DNA of 37,659 nucleotides from Acidobacteriota bacterium. GTDB lineage: Bacteria > Actinomycetota > Acidimicrobiia > Spongiisociales > ZC4RG35. The translations under genes and the position numbers were made by a program. This document shows positions 7,092 through 16,576 of this stretch, piece by piece. Numbering within the stretch: the first letter of the stretch is position 1; every line of letters starts with the position of its first letter. The notes beneath the pieces were generated by a model. The model worked only from the letters and a program-made list of their open reading frames with translations, searched no databases and was not told the origin of the DNA. Location of the stretch: assembly GCA_004356805.1 (NCBI GenBank), contig SMXW01000030.1:1-37659 (forward strand). Direction: 5' to 3'.

Positions 7092-7589
7092 ATGGACGAT
7101 GAGCTGATCAACAAGGTCACCTGGAAGATCCCCAACGTGTTGGCCCTCATTGGGTCGGCGTCTGGCGAAGAGTGGAATGCCATGACCGCGAGTTGGATCA
7201 CTCAGCTCAGCATGGAGCCGGTCCTGATTGGGGTTGGTATCGACAACAAAGCGGTGACCCATCGTCTCGTCACAGAGGGGGGCTCGTTCGCTGTCAACCT
7301 TTGGTCCCCAGAAGATACCCGGGTCTTTGTGAAGTTCTCCAAGCCGGCCACGAGGGATGGCAACACCCTCAACGATCGTCCGGTGCGGACAGCAACGACC
7401 GGTGCCCCGATCTTCGAAGACGCCCTGGCATGGATGGATTGCGAGGTGCGCCAGGCCATCGACTTCGGGACTCACACACTCTTTGTCGGCGAAATCGTCG
7501 ATGCCGGGATCAACGATGACGAACAGCGAGCCTCGGCTATGTCGGACACCAGGATGAAGTATGGCGGAGTGAAGCGGGGCGGTCAGTGA
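7092..7589 (+). CDS. Flavin reductase-like (FMN-binding split barrel) protein
   Basis: The protein is 165 aa. K-V-T-W-K-I-P-N-V-L-A-L-I-G-S, followed by N-A-M-T-A-S-W-I-T-Q-L-S-M-E-P-V-L-I-G-V-G and G-G-S-F-A-V-N-L, matches the flavin reductase domain (DIM6/NTAB, HpaC-like), in which the N-x-M-T-x-S/A-W segment binds FMN. It may supply reduced flavin to a monooxygenase or act directly on a substrate. The ATG at 7092 has AGAAGGA five nt upstream; the longer open frame is rejected because it runs into the divergent universal stress gene. An SDR gene follows after 47 nt, probably in the same transcript. Confidence 0.85.
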   Translation: MDDELINKVTWKIPNVLALIGSASGEEWNAMTASWITQLSMEPVLIGVGIDNKAVTHRLVTEGGSFAVNLWSPEDTRVFVKFSKPATRDGNTLNDRPVRTATTGAPIFEDALAWMDCEVRQAIDFGTHTLFVGEIVDAGINDDEQRASAMSDTRMKYGGVKRGGQ

Positions 7590-7636
7590 TCCGTCGACCC
7601 GGCAGGTAAGTTCGGGGTCAAATCCGTAGGAGGAGT

Positions 7637-8413
7637 ATGGAAGTCTCGATCGAAGGCAAGGTCGCCGTCGTCACTGGCGGGAGCCGCGGCATTGGGATGG
7701 CAACGGCTCTCGAGTTCGCCCGCAGCGGGGCGGCCGGTCTGACCATCACGTCACGCAAGGCGGAGAACGTTGAGACGGCCAAAACTCAGCTTGTCGAGGC
7801 TGGCGTGGATACGGACAAGATCCTTGCGCTCCCGGCACGAGCCGACTCTGAAGAAGCCGCCAACGAGGCGATCGAGGCCACGGTAGAGCGGTTTGGCTCC
7901 TGCGACATTCTTGTCAACAACGCAGGAACCAACCCCGCGGCCGGGATGCTCATGGATGTCGATCTCGGAGCATTGGACAAGACATGGGCGGTAAACCTCA
8001 GGGCCCCTTTGCTCTGGGTACGTGCCGCTTTTCACGCGTGGATGGAGAAGAACGGTGGCACAATCGTCAACGTTGCTTCCGTAGCCGGTCTCAGACCGAG
8101 CCCGTTGATGGGGGCCTACAACGTCTCCAAGGCCGGGCTCGTCCACATGACCCGACAGATGGCCATGGAGCTGGCTCCCGATATTCGAGTGAACGCTGTC
8201 GCCCCGGCTGTGGTCAAGACCAGACTCGCCAGCGCTCTTCTCCATGACGAAGCCGCCACGGCGCGTCTGCATCCCCTCGGTCGAGTCGGCGAGCCCGAGG
8301 ACGTGGCACGATTGATCGTGTTTCTCTCATCCGATGCAGCTTCTTGGATGACGGGAGCCGTCGTACCGGTTGATGGAGGTGTGATAGGCGCCGGCTCCTC
8401 GGGGATCTCCTGA
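7637..8413 (+). CDS. Short-chain dehydrogenase/reductase (SDR, classical type)
   Basis: The protein is 258 aa. It carries the Rossmann motif T-G-G-S-R-G-I-G (13-20), N-N-A-G (94-97), catalytic Ser148, Tyr161 and Lys165 (Y-N-V-S-K), and P-V-D-G-G near the end. These define a classical NAD(P)-dependent SDR, close to FabG-like and glucose/alcohol dehydrogenases. The Arg within the Gly-rich loop and S-R-K after the second strand favour NADP(H). A clear AGGAGG precedes the ATG. The substrate is unknown. cofG begins 26 nt downstream, so the SDR may be co-transcribed with F420 synthesis genes. Confidence 0.92.
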   Translation: MEVSIEGKVAVVTGGSRGIGMATALEFARSGAAGLTITSRKAENVETAKTQLVEAGVDTDKILALPARADSEEAANEAIEATVERFGSCDILVNNAGTNPAAGMLMDVDLGALDKTWAVNLRAPLLWVRAAFHAWMEKNGGTIVNVASVAGLRPSPLMGAYNVSKAGLVHMTRQMAMELAPDIRVNAVAPAVVKTRLASALLHDEAATARLHPLGRVGEPEDVARLIVFLSSDAASWMTGAVVPVDGGVIGAGSSGIS

Positions 8414-8439
8414 ATAGTGACTATGACCACCATCTCACC

Positions 8440-9579
8440 ATGACTCATCCCTCTCCGGACCCAGATCTCGCGTTGCGCTATCTCAGCGGCGAGACAGACG
8501 AAGCATTGCTGTTCGAGCATTCCTCCACGTTGAGAGATGAGGGGCGAGGGAAGGTCGTTACGTACAGTCGCAAGGTCTTCATCCCGCTGACGACGCTTTG
8601 CAACGACCGTTGCACCTATTGCACCTTTGCCAAGCCACCGGGCGCCGGCGGTGTCTATCTGGAGCCGGATGAGGTGCTGGCCGTCGCCAAGGCAGGTGAC
8701 GCCGCCGACTGCACCGAAGCGCTGTTCACGTTGGGCGACCGCCCCGAGAACCGGTGGCCCCAGGCTCGAGACTTCCTGGAGGGAAAAGGTCTCGATTCCA
8801 CCATCGAGTACTTGGCGGAGATGTCATCCCTGGTCAGGTCGGAGACTTCGCTCTTTCCCCATGCCAACCCCGGACTTCTGGACGACACGGCGATGACCCT
8901 TCTGAGGCCGACCAATCCATCGATGGGGATGATGTTGGAGAACATTTCGACCCGGCTCACCGAGCCGGGAATGCCCCATCACAACTGCCCAACCAAGGAG
9001 CCCGTCCGGCGGGTGGCAACCATCGAGGCAGCCGGACGGCAGAAGGTGCCGTTCACAACCGGAATTCTGGTGGGCATCGGAGAAAACCACGAGGAGATAG
9101 TTGATTCGCTTTTTGCCCTGAGTGACCTGGCCGGGGCGACTGGAGCGATACAGGAGGTGATCATCCAGAACTTCCGGGCGAAGGCCGACACACCGATGAG
9201 ACGCTCCGCCGAACCAGTGCCACGTTGGTTTGCCCGGGTGGTTGCCCTTGCTCGCTGGATCATGGGCGCCGAGGCGAGCATCCAGGTGCCGCCGAACCTA
9301 ACCGAGAGTTATGAGATTTATCTCCAAGCTGGGATCAATGACTGGGGCGGGGTCTCACCATTGACGATCGACTGGGTCAATCCCGAGGCGCCCTGGCCTC
9401 ACCTGGAGGACCTACAGCGTCGAACGCAGGCTGCGGGTTTCGAACTCCGACCACGTCTTCCCGTCTATCCCGAGTACATCAACGAGGACTGGATCGATGG
9501 GGGATTGCTCGCTGACGTGCAAGCAGCAGCCGATGACGACGGTTTAGCCGCGATATGGACCAAGATTGGAGTCGCATGA
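8440..9579 (+). CDS. cofG: CofG, 7,8-didemethyl-8-hydroxy-5-deazariboflavin synthase subunit 1
   Basis: The protein is 379 aa. The radical-SAM motif C-N-D-R-C-T-Y-C (Cys54, 58, 61) lies after T-Y-S-R-K-V-F-I-P-L-T, and E-A-L-F-T-L-G-D-R-P-E is the expected second block. CofG and CofH together make F0, the deazaflavin core of coenzyme F420, from tyrosine and 5-amino-6-ribitylamino-uracil. Many actinobacteria carry both as one FbiC protein; here they are separate, joined by an ATGA overlap. The start at 8440 has no good SD. The presence of both enzymes implies this organism makes F420, in agreement with the several F420-type oxidoreductases in the window. Confidence 0.95.
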   Translation: MTHPSPDPDLALRYLSGETDEALLFEHSSTLRDEGRGKVVTYSRKVFIPLTTLCNDRCTYCTFAKPPGAGGVYLEPDEVLAVAKAGDAADCTEALFTLGDRPENRWPQARDFLEGKGLDSTIEYLAEMSSLVRSETSLFPHANPGLLDDTAMTLLRPTNPSMGMMLENISTRLTEPGMPHHNCPTKEPVRRVATIEAAGRQKVPFTTGILVGIGENHEEIVDSLFALSDLAGATGAIQEVIIQNFRAKADTPMRRSAEPVPRWFARVVALARWIMGAEASIQVPPNLTESYEIYLQAGINDWGGVSPLTIDWVNPEAPWPHLEDLQRRTQAAGFELRPRLPVYPEYINEDWIDGGLLADVQAAADDDGLAAIWTKIGVA

Positions 9580-11435
9580 GAGTCACCTACCTCCGCGTCC
9601 GCCCTGCCGACACACTCGCCGAGCCGACGGCTGTCAGCCGACGACGTGAGGGAACGACGACCATCGAGATCGACACCCCGACCTCGGCAGATCTCGCTTC
9701 GGGTTTCAAGGGGGGTGTCTTGGTGGTGGCGCGAGAGATTGGCGACCATGATCCTGCAGCATGGGTAGTCGAGCCGGGCGATGCGCTCTTGCTGGAGGCG
9801 AAGGGGGTGGCGCCGTGGCGGCTGACGGTCGTCGATAGCGGCCCAAGGGAGACGGTGCTCGACGCGATCGCCCGAAGTCGATCGGCCTATCTGAGAACCA
9901 GGCGCTCCGGGGTTGCCGGAGCGGCACAGATCACGGGTCTGCCTGGGATCGAGACCTCGGTCTCGGTCTTCGTCGACGATGTTTTTCAGGCGGCGAGGGC
10001 GGTTTCGGACGGCGCCACCGACCTGTTGCTCCGCGACTGGAGTGCGGAGAGACTGGGTGAACTGCGCGACTCGATGCCCGAGGCTCAGTTTGTCGAGCGC
10101 ACGGCGCTTCCGCTCGGCGTCGAGATCGACGAGGCGAGAGACATGCTGCCCAAGGACATATTCACCACATGGCTCAACCAGGTCGACGGGTCCGGGGCGG
10201 CACGGCCGCGCCATAAGTGGGCCCCGGGCAAGGACATGGATCCCCCGGTGCCGGTTGGGCGATTGTCGGCAGAGTGGATGGACTCGGTGTGGATCGACGG
10301 ATCGGGAGTCGGGGGCCTCGGTGGTGCTGGTGATCTGGCGCCAGTACTCGAGCGCTCCCTGGATGGACATGCCCCCACGGTGACCGAACTGGAAGAGCTC
10401 TTCATGGCGAGGGGCGATCAGATCGACGCCGTCGCCCACACAGCCGATGAGCTTCGGAGGAGAGCGGTGGGAGACACGGTGACCTATGTGGTCAACCGCA
10501 ACATCAACTACACCAACCTCTGCTATTTCAAGTGTGGCTTCTGCGCCTTCTCCAAAGGCCCCAAGTCTCTGAACCTGCGTGGCGAGCCATATCTGATGGG
10601 GCTCGACGAGATCGTGGATCGCTCACGTGAGGCATGGGGACGGGGGGCAACCGAGGTAACCCTTCAGGGTGGGATTCACCCCGATTTCACCGGCAACTTC
10701 TATGTCGACGTGGTCAAGGCGATCAAGGAAGAGCTTCCCGACATGCATATCCACGGTTTCACGCCATTGGAGGTTTGGCAGGGTGCCGAGACACTGGGCA
10801 TTCCGGTCAAGAGTTTCTTGAGTGAGCTCAAGGACGCCGGGTTGGGCACACTGCCCGGGACCGCAGCCGAGATTCTGGACGATGACGTTCGGACGCATCT
10901 CTGTCCGGACAAGATCCGTACCTCGCAATGGGCCGAGGTGATGATCACCGCTCATGAGCTGGGTCTCAGGGCCACCTCCACCATCATGTTCGGTCACATC
11001 GACCACCCGCGGTCATGGGCCAGGCATCTCGAGGTCATCCGCGAAATCCAACGCCGAACCGGTGGATTCACCGAGATGGTCCCGCTGCCGTTCGTCCACA
11101 TGGGTTCTCCGATCTATCTCCGCGGACGAGCTCGTCCGGGACCAACATGGGACGAGGTGGTACTGATGCATGCGGTGTCTCGTATCGCGTTCGATGGGCT
11201 CATCGACAACATTCAGGCTTCGTGGGTGAAATTGGGCCTTGACGGTGGCCGACGTCTTCTCGACGTAGGGTGTAACGATCTGGGCGGGACGCTCATGGGT
11301 GAGATCATCACGCGCGCTGCCGGAGCTGAACACGGCCAAGAGGTGACGACTGATGAGTTTCGCTCCGTTATCGAAGCCGCCGGGCGAACGTCTGCGCTCC
11401 GCAACACGACCTACGAAGTGCTCGACCGGGTCTAG
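9576..11435 (+). CDS. cofH: CofH (F0 synthase subunit 2) with an extra N-terminal region of about 250 residues
   Basis: The protein is 619 aa; normal CofH is about 370-400 aa. Residues about 260-619 are CofH: V-T-Y-V-V-N-R-N-I-N-Y-T-N-L-C, the radical-SAM motif C-Y-F-K-C-G-F-C (Cys316, 320, 323), V-T-L-Q-G-G-I-H-P, H-G-F-T-P-L-E-V and S-T-I-M-F-G-H. It adds the tyrosine-derived part of F0. Residues 1-205 form an alpha/beta-looking region I do not recognise; residues 210-250 are a Pro- and Gly-rich linker. The ATG at 9576 forms ATGA with the cofG stop and has GGAG upstream; an ATG at 9555 is a less likely alternative. The stop shares CTAG with lhr. Confidence 0.92.
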   Translation: MRVTYLRVRPADTLAEPTAVSRRREGTTTIEIDTPTSADLASGFKGGVLVVAREIGDHDPAAWVVEPGDALLLEAKGVAPWRLTVVDSGPRETVLDAIARSRSAYLRTRRSGVAGAAQITGLPGIETSVSVFVDDVFQAARAVSDGATDLLLRDWSAERLGELRDSMPEAQFVERTALPLGVEIDEARDMLPKDIFTTWLNQVDGSGAARPRHKWAPGKDMDPPVPVGRLSAEWMDSVWIDGSGVGGLGGAGDLAPVLERSLDGHAPTVTELEELFMARGDQIDAVAHTADELRRRAVGDTVTYVVNRNINYTNLCYFKCGFCAFSKGPKSLNLRGEPYLMGLDEIVDRSREAWGRGATEVTLQGGIHPDFTGNFYVDVVKAIKEELPDMHIHGFTPLEVWQGAETLGIPVKSFLSELKDAGLGTLPGTAAEILDDDVRTHLCPDKIRTSQWAEVMITAHELGLRATSTIMFGHIDHPRSWARHLEVIREIQRRTGGFTEMVPLPFVHMGSPIYLRGRARPGPTWDEVVLMHAVSRIAFDGLIDNIQASWVKLGLDGGRRLLDVGCNDLGGTLMGEIITRAAGAEHGQEVTTDEFRSVIEAAGRTSALRNTTYEVLDRV

Positions 11436-14400
11436 CCTCGGTAAGTCAGGCCCCGCGGTGCGGTGGCAAACCCCCACTCCGACAGGGGAGAAGCCAGCGG
11501 CGAGGTCGACGCAGGTTCGCCGTTGATCGTGACCAGCGTTAGACGTCTGTACCTGGCGGCCACGTCCGCCATGGCCCGGGATACGAGGCTGAACTGATCG
11601 ACGGAGGGATTCAGCAGCGTCAGTCCACGCCGGCCTTTGTCCAGGTAGCCGATGAGGTCACCGCCCGACAGGAGGACATAGGCGCCAGCATCACGAGCCA
11701 GTCGGGTTTCTGCCAGGTCAGGCCAGGGAAGAACTCCTCCGTAAGGGTTGGCAGGGTCCGTGGCGGCAACGACCATCAGCGATGGTTCTGATTCGGAGCG
11801 AAGACGGTCGACGGCGCCGGGGAGTGCGAACTGCGAGCCACCCAGTCCCTCGACGAAGTAGCCGCGTCGGATGCGCCCGGTCTCCTCGAGATGGCTGAAG
11901 ACCGGATAGAGGGTTGTGAAGCCTCCGGGATAACCCTCGGCGAGTGCTGTGCTCCTCGTCACCACACCATGCCGATCGAGGAGCAACTCCGCCCATGCTG
12001 CATGACGCTCGGTCTCTGAAGGAGTGGATTGGACCAGTCCGCTGGTGAGCGACCATCGTCCGGCAGCGTGTGCCGGGAATCGACTGGAGAGCGAGCGTCG
12101 ACCCGAGCTGGGGCTACGGCGTTTAGCGACAAATGCACGAATGGGCTCGAATGTGTCGTTCGTCAGATGACCCGCCCATACCAAATCCCAGAGGGCTCCG
12201 AGCGTCTCTTCGAGATCTCCGCCGCCCGTCCTCTCGTAAACATCCCGGAAGAAACTGGCACCGTCCTGCTGGAGCAGGTCCAGGATCTCCGATGCCTTGG
12301 TGTTCAGTTCGGCGTCCTGATCTGGGCCTCGCCAGAGCAAGGCGAGGGTGTCGCGGGGATAGAGAGCGACTCGCCCATCCCGGGAGCCAAGCGAACCCTC
12401 GCCCACCCAAACGAGGTCCCCGGCCAGAATCAGCGCGTCGATGCCATTTCCGGCATCGGCCACTCTCGTTGCCAGCGCATCGCGTTCGAGAACCGAGGCC
12501 GGGATAACGGCGCCGGTCAGCCTGCGCACGGCGTCTGCAAGGGCGTTGCTGCCTCGAGGAGGGTCAGAGGTGACTCCTTGCCAGGCCAGGCCAAATCGAG
12601 CCAGCGCAGATGGCTCGACCGGTTCGATCTCATTGCGCAAAACGGCCAGCGACCGTCTCTTGAGTCGACGGAGCACCGAGTTGTCAACCCATTCCCGACC
12701 CTGGCCGCCAGGTCGAAAGGCCCCTTTGTCGACTCGACCCGAATGCTCGAGATTCTTGAGCGCGGTCTCGACAACGCCGTTGGGGAGACTCAGTGCTGCC
12801 GAGGCCTCTATTGACGTGAACGGACCGTGAGTTCTGGCATAGCGCCCGACAACGTCTCCGAGAGGGTCTTCGACTGGCTCGAGAAACGCCTGTGGAACCC
12901 CGGGCGGAGGTTGGATCCCGAGACCGTCGCGGATCCGGGCGACGTCCTCGATGGCCGCCCATCTCGTCTCTCCACTGATGAAGACCTCGACAACCCTTCT
13001 TTGAGCCATGAGATGTTGAAGTGCTGTCGGCACGTCGATGCTCGAAGTCCGCACCTCTATGTCGACGACTGAAAGTGGTCCTAGATCACGGAGGAGGTCA
13101 TGGAGTCCGTCCGGATTGGTGGCCCTTCGGTTTTCAGTCAGATGCTGGAGTTCGAGTTCCACCGCCGCCACTACTTCCGGATCGATCAGTTCGCGTAGCT
13201 CGCCCTCGCCGAGGAGCTCTCGAAGCAGGTCGCGGTCAAGTGTCAGCGCCGCAGCGCGTCTCTCCGCGAGCGGGGCGTCAGCTTCATAGAGGTAGGCGGC
13301 CACAAACGAGAAGAGAAGCGAGGAAGCGAAAGGACTCGGCCCGTGGGTGTCGACCGATGCCACCCGGATTTTTCGCGATCGGATCTCCCCGAGGACCTCC
13401 TGGAGCGAGGGGAGGTCGAAGTCGTCCTGGAGAATCTCTCGGTATGTCTCGAGGAGGATCGGGAATGATCCGAATTGCTTGGCCACGCCGAGAAGGTCGG
13501 CCGACTTGCGTCGTTGCAGCCACAAAGGCGTGCGTTCACCGGGCCGGCGACGTGGGAGAAGTAACGCTCGGCCTGCAGCCTCACGGAACCGCGCGGCGAA
13601 CAGAGCCGTGTCGGCGAGATGATCAACCAGGAGCGCCTCGACTTCTTCGGGGTCGAGCAGAAGATCGTCCGCCTCAGGTGGATCGTCAGAATCGGGAAAT
13701 CGGAATGCGATGCCGTCGTCGGACCAGATCACATCCACATCGGTTCCGTAGCGACTTCTGAAACGATGACGGAGGGCCATGCCCCACGGCGCATGAATCC
13801 TGGCTCCGAGGGGAGAGAGGAGCACTACACGCCAATCGCCGATCTCGTCCCTGAAGCGTTCCACAACGATGGTCTGATCGGTGGGCAGGACTCCCGTGGC
13901 GTCTTTCTCCTCCTGGATGTATGCGATCAGATTGCGCGAAGCAAACTGATCGAGGCCGTACTCATCGCGGAGGATCGTCTCGGCTGTCTCGTGATTGTGG
14001 CTCGCCATCTCTCGCACGAACCTTCCGACGGCGCGACCGGTCTCGAGTTGTCGACCGAACATGTCACCGTGCCAGAAGGGCATTTTCGCCGCGGAGTCGC
14101 CTGGCGCAGGAACCACCTCGACCCTGTCATGGGTTATCCGGGTGATCCGCCATGCGCTCGAGCCGAGCAGGAAGGTATCGCCCTCTCGAGACTCATAGAC
14201 CATCTCCTCATCGAGTTCGCCGACCCGGCTCCCGTCGGGCAGGATCACTCGGTAGAGACCACGATCAGGAATAGTTCCTGGGTTGGTCACCGCCAGTTGT
14301 CTCGCCCCGGGTCGAGCTGTCACCTCTCCGGTGGCGCGATCCCAGGTGATGCGGGGTCTCAGCTCGGCGAAGAGATCCGACGGGTACCGGCCCGACAGCA

Positions 14401-15805
14401 TGTCGAGGGTCTCGTCGAAGACCTGACGACTCAGTTCGGAGTAGGGCGATGCTCGCCGTGTCATCTCGTACAGATCGTCGGCTGACGTGTCGCCGGACAC
14501 GGCTTGTGCGACCAGCTGCTGGCAAAGGACGTCAATCGGATTGGTCGGTATGCGTGTCTGCTCCACATGTTGCTTGGCCATTTCGCCGGCAACAACGGTT
14601 GCTACGAGTAAGTCTCCCCGGTACTTCGGAAACACCTTTGCCCGTGAAACGCCACCCACATGATGTCCCGATCTTCCAACCCGCTGAAGGCCCGATGCAA
14701 CGGAGGTGGGTGCTTCCACTTGGATTACGAGGTCGACGGCGCCCATGTCGATTCCAAGCTCCAGTGACGATGTGGCGACAACGGCCTTGAGCTCGCCGCG
14801 CTTGAGCGCCTCTTCGATTTCGATACGTTGTTCCCTGGCTACCGACCCGTGGTGGGCTCGGGCGAGATCTTCCCCGGCAAGGTTGTTCAACTCCGAGCAG
14901 ATTCGCTCGGCGAGACGACGCGAGTTGGCAAAGACGATCGTGGTGTTGTGGTCTCTGATTTGACTGAGCAGCTGGGGGTAGATGGCCGGCCATATCGATC
15001 TGGTGGGGGTGTGGTCAGGATCGAGAGGATCAGGCTCTCCAGGCTCGTTCATGTCTTCGACGGGGACAACGATCTCGAGGTCGAGCTCACGATCGTGAGG
15101 GACGTCGATGATGGTGACCGGTCTCGCGTTCCATTTGCCGTCTTCGACCGTGCCACCCCCGAGAAATCGAGCGATGATGTCCAGTGGGCGCTGGGTAGCC
15201 GATAGGCCGATGCGTTGTGGTGATTCGTCCGTGATCTCTTCGAGTCGCTCCAGGGAGAGGGCGAGATGGACACCGCGTTTTGTCCCAGCGACGGCATGGA
15301 TCTCGTCCACGATCACCCAGCGGACGCTTCGGAACACCGATCGAACGGCCGAGGTCAGCATCAGATACAGCGACTCTGGCGTGGTGATCAGGATGTCGGG
15401 TGGATTCCGCTCCATTCGGCGGCGGTCCTCCTGAGGGGTGTCGCCCGTACGCAAAAAGGTCTGCAACTCGGGGAGCGGATCACCACCGAGACGTTCGGCG
15501 GCGTGCCGGATACCGGCGAGTGGGGCTCTCAGATTGCGGTCGACGTCGTGAGCAAGGGCCTTCATGGGGGAGATGTAGAGGATCCGGCATCGCTCCGCCC
15601 TTTCAGGGACTGGCTCGGCGAGAAGTTGATCCAGGGTCCAGAGAAAGGCAGCGAGGGTCTTCCCCGACCCTGTTGGTGCGTGGATCAGCGTGTGATCGCC
15701 ATCACTGATGGCCGGCCATCCCCAGGCCTGCGCCCGGGTTGGTCTGGCAAAGGAGGCCTCGAACCACGTCCTCGTTGCTGGCGTGAAAGTCTTCAGCGGA
15801 TCCAC
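11432..15805 (-). CDS. lhr: Lhr, large ATP-dependent DNA helicase
   Basis: The protein is 1457 aa, close to the about 1500 aa of long Lhr proteins. It has Walker A A-P-T-G-S-G-K-T (43-50), D-E-I-H (167-170), S-A-T-Q (about 204), and the helicase C half with V-A-T-S-S-L-E-L-G-I-D-M-G and Q-R-V-G-R-S-G-H. The rest contains the winged-helix and long C-terminal extension of the Lhr family. Lhr is a superfamily 2 DNA helicase that translocates 3'-5', unwinds RNA:DNA hybrids, and is linked to DNA-damage responses in mycobacteria. The GTG at 15805 has TACCTT 6 nt upstream, a leaderless start. The gene ends within the shared CTAG with cofH. Confidence 0.96.
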   Translation of the reverse strand: MDPLKTFTPATRTWFEASFARPTRAQAWGWPAISDGDHTLIHAPTGSGKTLAAFLWTLDQLLAEPVPERAERCRILYISPMKALAHDVDRNLRAPLAGIRHAAERLGGDPLPELQTFLRTGDTPQEDRRRMERNPPDILITTPESLYLMLTSAVRSVFRSVRWVIVDEIHAVAGTKRGVHLALSLERLEEITDESPQRIGLSATQRPLDIIARFLGGGTVEDGKWNARPVTIIDVPHDRELDLEIVVPVEDMNEPGEPDPLDPDHTPTRSIWPAIYPQLLSQIRDHNTTIVFANSRRLAERICSELNNLAGEDLARAHHGSVAREQRIEIEEALKRGELKAVVATSSLELGIDMGAVDLVIQVEAPTSVASGLQRVGRSGHHVGGVSRAKVFPKYRGDLLVATVVAGEMAKQHVEQTRIPTNPIDVLCQQLVAQAVSGDTSADDLYEMTRRASPYSELSRQVFDETLDMLSGRYPSDLFAELRPRITWDRATGEVTARPGARQLAVTNPGTIPDRGLYRVILPDGSRVGELDEEMVYESREGDTFLLGSSAWRITRITHDRVEVVPAPGDSAAKMPFWHGDMFGRQLETGRAVGRFVREMASHNHETAETILRDEYGLDQFASRNLIAYIQEEKDATGVLPTDQTIVVERFRDEIGDWRVVLLSPLGARIHAPWGMALRHRFRSRYGTDVDVIWSDDGIAFRFPDSDDPPEADDLLLDPEEVEALLVDHLADTALFAARFREAAGRALLLPRRRPGERTPLWLQRRKSADLLGVAKQFGSFPILLETYREILQDDFDLPSLQEVLGEIRSRKIRVASVDTHGPSPFASSLLFSFVAAYLYEADAPLAERRAAALTLDRDLLRELLGEGELRELIDPEVVAAVELELQHLTENRRATNPDGLHDLLRDLGPLSVVDIEVRTSSIDVPTALQHLMAQRRVVEVFISGETRWAAIEDVARIRDGLGIQPPPGVPQAFLEPVEDPLGDVVGRYARTHGPFTSIEASAALSLPNGVVETALKNLEHSGRVDKGAFRPGGQGREWVDNSVLRRLKRRSLAVLRNEIEPVEPSALARFGLAWQGVTSDPPRGSNALADAVRRLTGAVIPASVLERDALATRVADAGNGIDALILAGDLVWVGEGSLGSRDGRVALYPRDTLALLWRGPDQDAELNTKASEILDLLQQDGASFFRDVYERTGGGDLEETLGALWDLVWAGHLTNDTFEPIRAFVAKRRSPSSGRRSLSSRFPAHAAGRWSLTSGLVQSTPSETERHAAWAELLLDRHGVVTRSTALAEGYPGGFTTLYPVFSHLEETGRIRRGYFVEGLGGSQFALPGAVDRLRSESEPSLMVVAATDPANPYGGVLPWPDLAETRLARDAGAYVLLSGGDLIGYLDKGRRGLTLLNPSVDQFSLVSRAMADVAARYRRLTLVTINGEPASTSPLASPLSEWGFATAPRGLTYRG

Positions 15806-15811
15806 ACCCGA

Positions 15812-15817
15812 AAGGTA
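15812..15817 (-). promoter_or_regulatory. -10 box, leaderless promoter of lhr
   Basis: Minus-strand TACCTT ends 6 nt before the GTG at 15805; no SD is seen. Confidence 0.55.
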
Positions 15818-15864
15818 TCAGGAGATGGAGACAAGAAAATGACCGAAGTTCGCCAGCAAATGCT

Positions 15865-15912
15865 TTCTACGCGGCGCAATGTTCCAATGCGAACGCCCAT
15901 GCATCAGGAACG
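15865..15912. repeat. Intergenic dispersed repeat, copy 1
   Basis: This 48-bp stretch matches 32075-32122 at about 40 of 48 positions without gaps (same orientation). The shared blocks are GCGGCG-AATG and CGCCCATGCAT-GGAACG. It can fold: GTTCC (15881-15885) with GGAAC (15907-15911) and ATGC with GCAT, around a 10-nt loop. It lies 6 bp past the stop of the minus-strand HD-GYP gene. Confidence 0.7.
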
Positions 15913-15918
15913 CGGGAA

Positions 15919-16494
15919 TTAGGAGACGAGTTCGAGGGGGAGTCTGTCGACGGCGGCAATTTCTAGGAAGATGTCGACGACCGTTGGGTCGAATTGGGTG
16001 CCGGCATTGGTGCGGATCTCATTCACGGCAAAGTCTACGGGCAGAGCCGGTTGGTATGCCCTGACCGATGTCATCGCGTCGAAGGCGTCGGAGACGAGAA
16101 CTATCCGGCTCAGGATCGGAATGTTGTCCGCCTCCAGGCCAAACGGGTAGCCACCACCGTCATAACGCTCGTGGTGGTAGAGGATTGCCTCTGCGACCTT
16201 GGGCTCCAGACGAGTTCGGGTCATGGCGAATCCCATTTCAGGATGCCGTCTGATCAACTCGAATTCATCCTCGCTCAGAGGGCCGGGTTTGCCGAGGATC
16301 CTTGGGTCGAAGTGGATTTTGCCGACATCGTGAAGGATGCCGGCCAGTGCCAGTCGGTCGAGATCGGCATTTCCGAGTCCGATTCCGGCGCCGAGGTCGA
16401 CGGCAAGGTCAGAAACTCTGTGAACGTGACCGTGGAGGTCCTCGATGACGTCCTCCATGACCTCGATCAGTATGTCTGTTGGTATTTCCCTCAT
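15919..16494 (-). CDS. Stand-alone HD-GYP domain protein (probable c-di-GMP phosphodiesterase)
   Basis: The protein is 191 aa, only the catalytic domain, with no sensor or receiver region. It has H-D-V-G-K (His55, Asp56, Lys59), H-P-E-M-G (His84), H-H-E-R-Y-D-G-G-G-Y-P (His107, His108, GYP at 114-116) and S-D-A-F-D-A-M. These are the metal ligands and GYP signature of HD-GYP hydrolases, which break c-di-GMP to pGpG or GMP. The expected R-x-Y after S-D-A-F-D-A-M-T is present (R-A-Y). The start at ATG 16494 has GGTGAG upstream; the longer open frame would cross the divergent gene. With no sensor domain, control may be at expression level or through partners. Confidence 0.85.
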   Translation of the reverse strand: MREIPTDILIEVMEDVIEDLHGHVHRVSDLAVDLGAGIGLGNADLDRLALAGILHDVGKIHFDPRILGKPGPLSEDEFELIRRHPEMGFAMTRTRLEPKVAEAILYHHERYDGGGYPFGLEADNIPILSRIVLVSDAFDAMTSVRAYQPALPVDFAVNEIRTNAGTQFDPTVVDIFLEIAAVDRLPLELVS

Positions 16495-16564
16495 GTTCTC
16501 ACCACGGAACGCTAATTTTGCCCACGGTATGCGGTCAGTGTATGGGTCGCCCGCATCAATTAGG

Positions 16565-16570
16565 CACAAT
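16565..16570 (+). promoter_or_regulatory. Variant -10 box before the PD-(D/E)XK-like gene
   Basis: CACAAT lies 6 nt before ATG 16577, the same spacing as the leaderless promoters here, but lacks the first T of TANNNT. Confidence 0.3.
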
Positions 16571-16576
16571 GGCCAT

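Noticed and set aside
13021-13761. Open frame of 246 codons on the plus strand inside lhr (and several similar long frames opposite coding genes).
   Set aside because: It is antisense to a well-supported helicase, is Arg/Pro-rich as expected for shadow frames in GC-rich DNA, and resembles no family.
15865-15912. Reading the 48-bp repeat as an integron attC site or CRISPR repeat.
   Set aside because: It lacks the conserved attC core sites, and there is no array of spaced copies.
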